This document shows, one piece after another, positions 1 through 5,577 of a stretch of 9,995 bases of DNA; positions within the stretch are counted from its first letter, which is position 1, and the number at the start of each line of letters is the position of its first letter. The notes under the pieces were generated by a model that did no database searches, was not told where the DNA came from, and saw only the letters and a program-made list of their open reading frames with translations. A program made the translations under genes and the position numbers. This DNA is from DATARH01 sp035309005 (lineage in GTDB: Bacteria; Pseudomonadota; Alphaproteobacteria; ATCC43930; CGMCC-115725): positions 1 to 9,995 of the forward strand of contig DATGFP010000099.1 in the NCBI GenBank assembly GCA_035309005.1, written 5' to 3'.

Positions 1-162
1 CCCCGAAGCAAGGTTGCTGCCGAGATCGATGTCGAGCACGATTGCCGCCGGCAGGGCCGGATGGCCGGGCGCCAGGCGCCACACCGCAACGCCGACTCCG
101 ATTACCGCCAATACCCAGAAGAGCCCGATCGCTGCGAGCAGTCCGACCACAAATCGACGCAT
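1..162 (-). CDS. sppA: Probable signal peptide peptidase SppA (S49 family), N-terminus only
   Basis: This is the first 54 codons of a minus-strand gene that runs off the left edge. The ATG is at 162-160. The protein opens with two arginines, followed by about 25 hydrophobic residues (roughly 4-29), which look like an uncleaved N-terminal signal anchor. After a Pro/Ala-rich hinge comes a beta-strand of the form IVLDIDLGSNLASG, which resembles the start of the periplasmic domain of SppA proteases ('LDLxxxLxEG'). SppA is a membrane-anchored serine protease that degrades cleaved signal peptides. The catalytic Ser/Lys region is outside the window, so activity cannot be judged. The ribosome-binding site is weak (an AGGGA-like run about 11 bases upstream). 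The gene diverges from the DUF1244 gene across a 122-bp spacer. The identification rests on topology and one short motif; another anchored periplasmic protein is possible. Confidence 0.6.
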   Translation of the reverse strand, partial: MRRFVVGLLAAIGLFWVLAVIGVGVAVWRLAPGHPALPAAIVLDIDLGSNLASG

Positions 163-231
163 GGCAATCCGGTCCCTGGGCAGGAATATGCTGGCGCGAT
201 CTTAGCCTCGCGGGCCGACTGGCGCGAAGCG

Positions 232-260
232 TTCAAGATCGCCGCCGGCGGTGCTACATA
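232..260 (+). promoter_or_regulatory. Weak sigma70-like promoter candidate for DUF1244-gapR
   Basis: A TTCAAG hexamer (232-237) and TACATA (255-260) are spaced by 17 bases, and the -10 lies about 25 bases before the DUF1244 start. Each hexamer matches consensus at only three of six positions. The spacer contains a perfect 10-bp palindrome, CCGCCGGCGG (242-251), which is unremarkable at this GC content. The 163-284 gap must hold promoters for both divergent genes; nothing stronger is visible in it. Confidence 0.22.
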
Positions 261-284
261 GGGCGAGGGAAGAGGAGGGCAGAG

Positions 285-590
285 ATGGACGACAAGACCC
301 GGACCGAACTCGAGGCGGCGACGTTCCGCGCGCTGGTCGCGCATCTGCGCGAGCGCACCGACGTGCAGAACATCGACCTGATGAACCTCGCCGGCTTCTG
401 CCGCAACTGCCTGTCGCGGTGGTATCGCGAGGCGGCCGGTGAAAAGGGCGTCGCGCTGAGCGACCCCGAGGCGCGCGAGATCGTCTACGGCATGCCGTAT
501 GACGAGTGGCGCAAGCAGCACCAGAAGGAGGCGACGCCGGAGCAGAAGGCCGCCTTCGCCGCCTCGCAGCCGAAGCACGCACGCATTTAG
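285..590 (+). CDS. DUF1244 domain-containing protein
   Basis: This encodes a 101-residue cytoplasmic protein that is essentially all DUF1244. The family signature is clear: an N-terminal helix with FRALVAHLRERTDVQNIDLMN (about residues 14-33), the Cys-containing FCRNCLSRWY block (about 37-46), and EAREIVYGMPYDEW (about 63-76). Structures of family members exist, but no biochemical function is established. The two conserved cysteines in CRNC could be redox-active or ligate a metal; that is inference. The ATG at 285 is chosen because a GAGGAGG ribosome-binding site lies 6 bases upstream. A longer reading frame reaching back to base 42 would run antisense through the SppA gene and has no such signal. 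The gene ends 12 bp before gapR and is very likely cotranscribed with it. Only a short tail rich in Lys, Gln and Ala follows the domain. Confidence 0.92.
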   Translation: MDDKTRTELEAATFRALVAHLRERTDVQNIDLMNLAGFCRNCLSRWYREAAGEKGVALSDPEAREIVYGMPYDEWRKQHQKEATPEQKAAFAASQPKHARI

Positions 591-602
591 GTAGGGGGAT
601 CG

Positions 603-875
603 ATGCCCGACGTTGGGGGGATTGCCGGCGAGCGGCTGCGCTCATTGATCGAGCGGATCGAGCGGCTCGAGGAGGAGCGGCGCACGTTGGCCGCCGACAT
701 CAAGGAGGTCTATGCCGAAGCGAAGGGCACCGGCTTCGACACAAAGATCATGCGCCAGCTGATCCGCCTGCGGCGCATGGACAAGGACGACCTCGACGAG
801 CAGGAGACGCTGCTCGACATCTATAAGCGCGCGCTCGGCATGCTGCCGGAGGCGGCAAGCGCCGCGGCCGAATAG
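603..875 (+). CDS. gapR: GapR-type DUF2312 nucleoid-associated protein
   Basis: This is a 90-residue DUF2312 protein, the family of Caulobacter GapR. GapR is an essential chromosome-structuring protein that binds overtwisted, AT-rich DNA ahead of replication and transcription machinery and stimulates type II topoisomerases. Visible features are a long charged N-terminal coiled-coil helix (about residues 8-45, including RLRSLIERIERLEEERR and DIKEVYAEAKG), followed by GFDTKIMRQLIRLRRMDKDD (about 46-65) and a helix ending in YKRALGM. The basic residues in the GFDTK-IMRQLIRLRR block match the DNA-facing part of the family. Length is normal, with a short Ala-rich tail. The ATG follows an AGGGGGA ribosome-binding site just after the DUF1244 stop, so the two genes form a tight pair. 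It converges on the next gene with a 36-bp gap. GapR is an alphaproteobacterial marker, which supports the host assignment. Confidence 0.92.
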   Translation: MPDVGGIAGERLRSLIERIERLEEERRTLAADIKEVYAEAKGTGFDTKIMRQLIRLRRMDKDDLDEQETLLDIYKRALGMLPEAASAAAE

Positions 876-885
876 GCCGCGTCGT

Positions 886-909
886 GCCGCTCCGGTGGCG
901 GGCAGCGGC
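886..909. terminator. Possible shared hairpin between convergent genes
   Basis: GCCGCT (886-891) and AGCGGC (904-909) form a 6-bp stem with a 12-base loop in the 36-bp gap between the convergent gapR and coiled-coil genes. There is no T-tract on either side, so intrinsic termination is doubtful. The position between convergent stops is the main argument. Confidence 0.25.
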
Positions 910-911
910 GG

Positions 912-1634
912 CTAGTTGCCGCCCTGCTGCCGCAGGCCGCGCTCGGCGTCGAGCTTGACGATTGCCGCCTTGGCGAATTTCTTGGAAAAGGCGTCGATCG
1001 CCTCTTCCAGCACCTGGAGCTGCGCCTGATCGGCCTCCAGCTCCTGCAGCTCCGCGGCGTGCCGGGCCAGGATTTCCGCCCGCCGCAGGCCCAGTTCATG
1101 CTTCGCGCGATCGAGATCGCCCGGTGTCACTTGATCCCACGCCATGCTACCTCCTTCGACGCTGTCGGCCTTTGGAGCGGGGGCGGGCGGAGCAGCGATA
1201 GTTGCGACGATGATCTCTGTTGGTGCTTCTGGGGGTGCTTCTTCGGGTACTTCCTCTGCTGCCGCTTCCGCCGGTTCCACAACCGGCGGTGGCAGGCTCT
1301 CCACTTCCGCCGCTGCGGCGTCGGCCGCGGCCTGTTTGGCGGAGCGCTTCTTGCCGCCGGCTTCCTCGGGCGCAGGCTCGTCGAGCGGCGCCGCCGCCGG
1401 CGGATACGTGGCGCCCGTCGCCTGGGCCTTGGCGCTGGCCTCGGCGTCGCTGGCGAGATTGGTCGAAATGTGCGCGAGGAGCCGATCGCGGCGTCCTTCG
1501 GCCGCCCTGATCTCGTCCTCCAACGCGCGGACGCGGCCTTGGTCCTTGGTGGATCTGGCGGCCGTCAGGCGCGAACGCGCGGTGGCGATTTCGGCGGTAA
1601 GGGTCTGCAGCTCCATCCACTCGAACGAACTCAT
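912..1634 (-). CDS. Coiled-coil protein with Pro/Ala/Glu-rich linker, hypothetical
   Basis: This is a 240-residue soluble protein with two predicted coiled coils joined by a disordered linker. Residues about 6-56 (from FEWMELQTLTAEIATARSRL to RRDRLLAHIS) form the first. Residues 57-163 are low-complexity Ala/Pro/Glu with a KKRSAKQ basic patch. Residues about 172-229 (LDRAKHELGLRRAEIL, LQELEADQAQLQVLEEAIDAF) form the second. No catalytic motif, signal peptide or membrane segment is visible, and I do not know its function. The ATG at 1634 is preferred over an upstream in-frame TTG (1649) because AAGGA (1642-1646) lies 7 bases before the ATG. The linker uses A- and T-ending codons (GAA, GCA, CCA, ACT) far more than its neighbours. 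Within it, an SD-plus-ATG at codon 164 could produce a separate 77-residue C-terminal protein (listed separately). The upstream 140 bp contains a perfect 14-bp palindrome. Confidence 0.8.
   Translation of the reverse strand: MSSFEWMELQTLTAEIATARSRLTAARSTKDQGRVRALEDEIRAAEGRRDRLLAHISTNLASDAEASAKAQATGATYPPAAAPLDEPAPEEAGGKKRSAKQAAADAAAAEVESLPPPVVEPAEAAAEEVPEEAPPEAPTEIIVATIAAPPAPAPKADSVEGGSMAWDQVTPGDLDRAKHELGLRRAEILARHAAELQELEADQAQLQVLEEAIDAFSKKFAKAAIVKLDAERGLRQQGGN
1149..1156 (-). promoter_or_regulatory. Internal Shine-Dalgarno for an in-frame start at 1145
   Basis: On the minus strand AAGGAGGT is followed by AGC and an in-frame ATG (1145-1143), inside the codons for Val-Glu-Gly-Gly-Ser-Met of the coiled-coil gene. 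This is a better anti-16S match than the gene's own ribosome-binding site. It depends on the GGA and GGT glycine codons, where this genome would normally use GGC. The spacer is short (3-4 bases). Initiation here would give a 77-residue protein (1145-912), MAWDQVTPGDLDRA onward, containing only the C-terminal coiled coil. It could be an isoform, or a second gene that has become joined to the first. Confidence 0.5.
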
Positions 1635-1703
1635 CGTGAATTCCTTCAATCACTTACCGGAGCAGCGGCACCTGCACACACCGATATCAACCTATCGTCG
1701 TAA

Positions 1704-1717
1704 TTTGATCGATCAAA
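1704..1717. promoter_or_regulatory. Perfect 14-bp palindrome, candidate operator upstream of the coiled-coil gene
   Basis: TTTGATCGATCAAA is exactly self-complementary and AT-rich in a GC-rich region. It lies 70 bp upstream of the coiled-coil start codon, in the 140-bp gap behind the second enolase. On the minus strand its TTGATC half could serve as a -35 element, with TAGGTT 16 bases further on as a poor -10. No cognate regulator is encoded nearby. The rest of the gap holds no gene that I can see. Confidence 0.4.
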
Positions 1718-1757
1718 CCGTAACGAAGCCTTCCACCTGCGTCAATCGTCTGGACGC

Positions 1758-1775
1758 AAGGCCCGAGACGGCCCT
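1758..1775 (-). terminator. Possible hairpin at the 3' end of the downstream enolase gene
   Basis: On the minus strand AGGGCC, the loop GTCTCG and GGCCTT give a 6-bp stem with one G-T pair, starting at the last base of the enolase stop codon. No U-tract follows. It marks the probable end of the minus-strand gene run, but the termination mechanism is uncertain. Confidence 0.3.
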
Positions 1776-2872
1776 CAAGCGCGATACTTGGCGATCGCGG
1801 CGGCATCGAATTCGAGGCCGAGACCGGGCGCTTGCGGCATCAAGAGGTCGCCGTCGACCGGCTGCGGCACGGCCCGCCACAGCGGGAAGAGCCGCGGCAT
1901 GTATTCGACGGTCAGTCCGTTCGGTACGGCGCCGACCAGGTGCACGTGGATCTCCGGCACACCGTGACTAACAATCGGCAGATTGAAGGCTTCGGCCATG
2001 CCGGCGATCTTGAGCCACGGCGTGATCCCGCCAGAGCGCACCTGGTCGATCATCACGATGTCGACCGAGCGGGCCTCCAGCATGTGGCGGAACGGCACGA
2101 TGCCGTAAAGGTATTCGCCGCCCGCCACCGGCGTCGCCAGCGCCGCCGCGACCCGCGCGAGGCCGGCGTAATCGTCGGCCGTCGTGACGTCCTCCAACCA
2201 GAAGAGCCCCGCCCCGGCCTCTTCGACCCGGCGGCCGATGTCGATCGCCTGCTCGGGGCGCCAGCGCTGGTTGATGTCGCACATCAAATCCATGTCGGGC
2301 CCGACCGCCTCGCGGATCAGGCGCGCCTGCTCGACTTCGCGCGCCGGCGAGGTAATTCCGGGCAGCCCGAGCTGCATCTTGGCCTGGCGGTAGCCTTTGG
2401 CGCGCAGCCGTCCGGCCGCGGTCACCGCTTCTTCGAGCTTGAGGCCGCGCCGCAGCGCGCCGCTCGCATAGGTGCGGATGCGGTCGCGCCCGCCGCCCAG
2501 GAGCTTCCACAGCGGCAGCCCTAATGCCTTGCCCTTGATGTCCCACAGCGCGACGTCGATCGCCGACATCGCCAGCGTCAGGATACCGGCCGGACCCGAT
2601 GCGCCGGCGGCGTCGCGCAGTTTCTTCGCGATTCCCTCGACGCGCAGCGGGTCTTCGCCGATCGTCAGCGCCCCCAGTTCGTCGACCGCGTGGCGCAGGC
2701 TGCGGGTGAGCGCGCCACCGAAATAGCACACGCCCAGCCCCTCGATCCCGTCGTCGGTGCGCAGCCGCAGCGTGACGATCGGGTTTTTCGCGTTGGGGTT
2801 TTCCGAGAAGCCGGCGAGCGGCTCGTCGTTCGGCAACAGCACGATGCCGGTCTCAAGCGAGGCGATTTTCAT
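1775..2872 (-). CDS. Mandelate racemase/muconate lactonizing enzyme family protein, paralogue 1 (enolase superfamily)
   Basis: This 365-residue protein has the usual two-domain enolase-superfamily layout: an N-terminal alpha/beta capping domain (about 1-125), a TIM barrel, and a C-terminal return to the cap. Mg ligands are D199 (DINQRW), E227 (FWLED) and E253 (GGEY). D276 (MIDQVR) and H303 (VSHGVPE) form the His-Asp dyad, and E323 (TVEYMP) matches Glu317 of mandelate racemase. The spacings between these residues equal those in mandelate racemase. On the second barrel strand it has K165-M-Q167 where mandelate racemase has Lys164-x-Lys166, so the second lysine is missing. The family abstracts the alpha proton of carboxylates; a sugar-acid or alpha-hydroxy-acid dehydratase is likelier than a racemase, but the substrate is unknown. 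AGGAG lies 6 bases before the ATG. It follows the methyltransferase by 28 bp and is about 70% identical to the enolase at 4477-5577. Confidence 0.9.
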   Translation of the reverse strand: MKIASLETGIVLLPNDEPLAGFSENPNAKNPIVTLRLRTDDGIEGLGVCYFGGALTRSLRHAVDELGALTIGEDPLRVEGIAKKLRDAAGASGPAGILTLAMSAIDVALWDIKGKALGLPLWKLLGGGRDRIRTYASGALRRGLKLEEAVTAAGRLRAKGYRQAKMQLGLPGITSPAREVEQARLIREAVGPDMDLMCDINQRWRPEQAIDIGRRVEEAGAGLFWLEDVTTADDYAGLARVAAALATPVAGGEYLYGIVPFRHMLEARSVDIVMIDQVRSGGITPWLKIAGMAEAFNLPIVSHGVPEIHVHLVGAVPNGLTVEYMPRLFPLWRAVPQPVDGDLLMPQAPGLGLEFDAAAIAKYRA

Positions 2873-2900
2873 GGTGCGCTCCTCACTATGGGTTCGATCC

Positions 2901-4436
2901 TCAGGCGACCTGCAGCGCCTGTAACACCGGCAGCCGCTTGTCGATGAAATCCGTCGCCTGCGTCACTAGTTCGGCGAGATTGGCTTCGGCGCTTTCGAGC
3001 CGCTCGCCGTCCTTGACGAGGCGGTGCCCCTGCGGCCCGAGGATGTCCCAGGCAACGCGCGCCAGCTCCTCCGGTGTCTCGCTTCCCTGCCGGCGGGCCA
3101 GCAGGAACAGCAAGAGGAAGCGCGTCACCGCGACCCCGCCGCCCGTCACCGGCGTCGCGAGATGGGGCAGATCGCCGCTGCCGCGCGCCTTCTCCTGCAT
3201 CAGCAGGTTGAATTTGTCGGTGTGCGGCTTCGCCCGCGCCTGCTCGTCGTCATCCTGCACCGGCGCCAAATCGCCCTTACCGATCAGCACCATGACCGCC
3301 TCGAAAATCGTGCCGAGTTGCGGGTCGGGCCCCTTCACCGCCGCCTCGATCTCGCCGATCGTCTTCGCCCGGCGATCGGCGAGCACATCGAGGATCGGCC
3401 GGTAGACACCGGTATTGAGTTCGCGCTGGCCGGCCGCTCCCTGGACGGTGAACTCGACATCGCGCGGATCGGACAGCAGCATCAACTTGAGCCGCCGCAC
3501 CGCCTCGGCCTGTTCGAAAGGCGACAGGCGGATGCCGCCCTTGACCCAATAGTCGCGGCGAAACTGCTGATTGATGATGAAATCGCGCAGTTCCTGGCGG
3601 AACACCGGATCGGGGATCTCGGCCACGAAGCGCTGCTGCTCGGGGCTCAGGTTCAAGGCGTCGATGTGGTCGGGGTAATGGGCCGAGCAGGCGAAGGTTA
3701 ATTTCGCCGGCGCCAGCCGCTGCGCCATCTCGGCAAACGGCACGGCGCGCCAGTCATGGTTGAAATATTCGTGGGCCAGATAGTGCCGATCGTGGCCTTT
3801 GAGGGCGGCGAAGCGCTCGCCGAGGCTGGGGTGGGCGAGGGCGAACAGCGGATTGAGCGCGAGCAGCCGTTCGGTGAACTCGATCGCGGCGTCGATCTTG
3901 GCGACCATGCTGTTGCCGGGTGGCGCCATGATCTCGGCATGGGTCGCCAGCAGATGGCGCAGCGGTACCATCGCGGCGTGGCCCGGCTGCGTGTTGTAGC
4001 TGATGTAGAGGACGCCGCCCGGCTTCAGCTTGCGCCGGACGAAGTCGACGATGACATTCTGGTTTTGCTCCGACACCCAGCTCCAGATGCCGTGCAGCCC
4101 GATGAAGTCGAAATCGGGAAGCTCGGCGCGGCCGCAGAATTCGCCGAACGATTGATCGAAGAGCCGTGCGTGCGCCCCCGACGCGGCGGCCAGCGACTGC
4201 GCGAAGGCGGCGTGAGCCGGGTTGAAGTCGGTGCCGTACCAGCGTGTGTCGGTCGCGGCGGCGTGGATGTTGGCCGATATGCCCTGGCCGAAGCCAAGTT
4301 CGCAAGCGGTGGCGATCGCCGGCGGCGCCAGCGCAACATTGAGAAACGGCGCGGCCAGGCGCAGCGGGTTCAGTTCGCTGTAATAGCCGAATGTGTACGG
4401 GATCTCGGCGACGTAGCCCTCGGTCCAGTCGCTCAC
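2901..4436 (-). CDS. Class I SAM-dependent methyltransferase with regulatory domain
   Basis: This is a 511-residue cytoplasmic protein. Residues about 40-150 are a Rossmann methyltransferase domain: motif I is CELGFGQG (45-52), the acidic residue after strand 2 is D70 in GTDFNP, and FIGLHGIWSWVS (111-122) and LKPGGVLYISYN (137-148) are the strand 4 and 5 regions. A methyltransferase regulatory domain (PF10119 type) follows, seen in LAHEYFNHDWRAVPFAEMA (219-237) through about residue 305. The C-terminal 200 residues match the extended form of this family, with no further domain recognised. The methyl acceptor is unknown; such proteins are often near sugar or surface-polysaccharide genes, but here the neighbours are two enolases. 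The start is GTG at 4436, with GGGGA 9 bases upstream. It sits 40 bp after one enolase and 28 bp before the other, so all three are probably cotranscribed. Confidence 0.85.
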   Translation of the reverse strand: MSDWTEGYVAEIPYTFGYYSELNPLRLAAPFLNVALAPPAIATACELGFGQGISANIHAAATDTRWYGTDFNPAHAAFAQSLAAASGAHARLFDQSFGEFCGRAELPDFDFIGLHGIWSWVSEQNQNVIVDFVRRKLKPGGVLYISYNTQPGHAAMVPLRHLLATHAEIMAPPGNSMVAKIDAAIEFTERLLALNPLFALAHPSLGERFAALKGHDRHYLAHEYFNHDWRAVPFAEMAQRLAPAKLTFACSAHYPDHIDALNLSPEQQRFVAEIPDPVFRQELRDFIINQQFRRDYWVKGGIRLSPFEQAEAVRRLKLMLLSDPRDVEFTVQGAAGQRELNTGVYRPILDVLADRRAKTIGEIEAAVKGPDPQLGTIFEAVMVLIGKGDLAPVQDDDEQARAKPHTDKFNLLMQEKARGSGDLPHLATPVTGGGVAVTRFLLLFLLARRQGSETPEELARVAWDILGPQGHRLVKDGERLESAEANLAELVTQATDFIDKRLPVLQALQVA

Positions 4437-4476
4437 CCGCTGAAATCCCCGCCGGCGCCCCTGGTCAACCCCCGGG

Positions 4477-5577
4477 TCACGCCTTGTAGCGGTCGAGCGT
4501 CGCCTGGTCGAATTCGAGGCCGAGGCCCGGCGAGACCGGCATCGCCAGTTCGCCGCCCTGCTGCAGCGGCACCTCTTTGAAGAGCGGCATCAGCCAGGGC
4601 ATGTATTCGACCGTCAGCCCGTTCGGCACCGCGCCGATCAGGTGGACATGCACCTCGGGAATGAGGTGGCTGACGACCGGCAGGTTGAAGGCTTCGGCCA
4701 TGCCGGCGACCTTGAGCCATTGCGTGATGCCGCCGACCCGCACCAGGTCGATCATCGGTACATCAACCGAGCGGGCCTCCATCATGTGGCGGAACGGCAC
4801 GATGCCCCAGACGTATTCGCCTCCCGTCACCGGCGTCGAGAGCGCTGCGGCGACCCGCGCGAGCCCGGGATAATCGTCGGCCGTCGTCACGTCCTCCAGC
4901 CAAAATAACCCGACCCCGGCGTCTTCGACCCGGCGGCCAATGTCGATCGCCTGCTCCGGCCGCCAGCGCTGGTTGATGTCGCACATCAGCTTGATGTCGG
5001 GGCCGATCGCCTCGCGGATCTTGACCATGCGCTCGACTTCCTTGGCCGGGGTCGTCTCGCCGGGCAGCGCCATCTGCGTTTTCATCTCGCGCCAGCCCTT
5101 GTCCTTCAAGGTGGCGGCGGCCCGTACCACCCGGTCGAGCGAAAGCCCGCGCATCAAGGCGCCGCTGGCGTAGGTCGGGACCCGCGCGCGCGCCCCGCCG
5201 AGGAGCTTCCACAGCGGCAGGTTCATTGATTTGGCGCGGATGTCCCACAGCGCGATGTCGAGCGCCGACAAGGCGAGATGGTAGATGCCGCCCGGTCCGG
5301 CCGAACCGCCGGCGGCGTTTTTCAATTTCTGCTGCACCGCCTCGACCAGCACCGGGTCCTCGCCGACGCACAGCGCGCCAAGCTCGTCGATCGCGTGCGC
5401 CAGGCTGCGGGTCAGAGCGCCACCGAAATAGGCAACCCCGATGCCCTCGAGGCCAGCGTCGGTCGCGACCCGCAGCGTGACGATCGGGCGCTTGCCATTG
5501 GGGTTCTCGGCGGCGCCGGCCAAGGGCTCGTCGGCCGGCAGCTCGACGATCTGGGTGCGGGCTGCGGTGATTTTCAT
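4477..5577 (-). CDS. Mandelate racemase/muconate lactonizing enzyme family protein, paralogue 2 (enolase superfamily)
   Basis: This 366-residue enolase-superfamily enzyme keeps every catalytic position of its paralogue at 1775-2872: K166-T-Q168, metal ligands D200, E228 and E254, dyad D277 and H304, and E324. Hand alignment gives 255 of 365 identical residues (about 70%) with a single-residue insertion near position 91. Divergence is concentrated at the N-terminus, around residues 142-188, and in 334-349; metal-site strands are nearly unchanged. Residues beside the catalytic His differ (SHLIPEV against SHGVPEI), as do residues after the dyad Asp (DLVRVGG against DQVRSGG), so substrate preferences may differ. 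The ATG at 5577 overlaps the cyclase stop codon as ATGA, with GAGGT 7 bases upstream, implying translational coupling to the cyclase. The probable reaction is dehydration of a sugar or hydroxy acid; the substrate cannot be named from sequence. Confidence 0.9.
   Translation of the reverse strand: MKITAARTQIVELPADEPLAGAAENPNGKRPIVTLRVATDAGLEGIGVAYFGGALTRSLAHAIDELGALCVGEDPVLVEAVQQKLKNAAGGSAGPGGIYHLALSALDIALWDIRAKSMNLPLWKLLGGARARVPTYASGALMRGLSLDRVVRAAATLKDKGWREMKTQMALPGETTPAKEVERMVKIREAIGPDIKLMCDINQRWRPEQAIDIGRRVEDAGVGLFWLEDVTTADDYPGLARVAAALSTPVTGGEYVWGIVPFRHMMEARSVDVPMIDLVRVGGITQWLKVAGMAEAFNLPVVSHLIPEVHVHLIGAVPNGLTVEYMPWLMPLFKEVPLQQGGELAMPVSPGLGLEFDQATLDRYKA

Noticed and set aside
42..590. A longer version of the DUF1244 protein starting far upstream
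   Set aside because: The extension is antisense to the SppA-like gene, is not DUF1244-like, and lacks an SD; the ATG at 285 has GAGGAGG.
1635..1649. Upstream TTG start for the coiled-coil protein
   Set aside because: It would place the AAGGA ribosome-binding site inside the coding sequence; the ATG at 1634 has correct spacing.
1704..1717. Reading the palindrome as an FNR box
   Set aside because: FNR sites are TTGAT-N4-ATCAA; here the half-sites are only two bases apart.
1144..1971. Long plus-strand frames antisense to the coiled-coil and enolase genes
   Set aside because: Ser/Ala/Arg-rich shadow translation of high-GC genes; no family resemblance and no ribosome-binding site.
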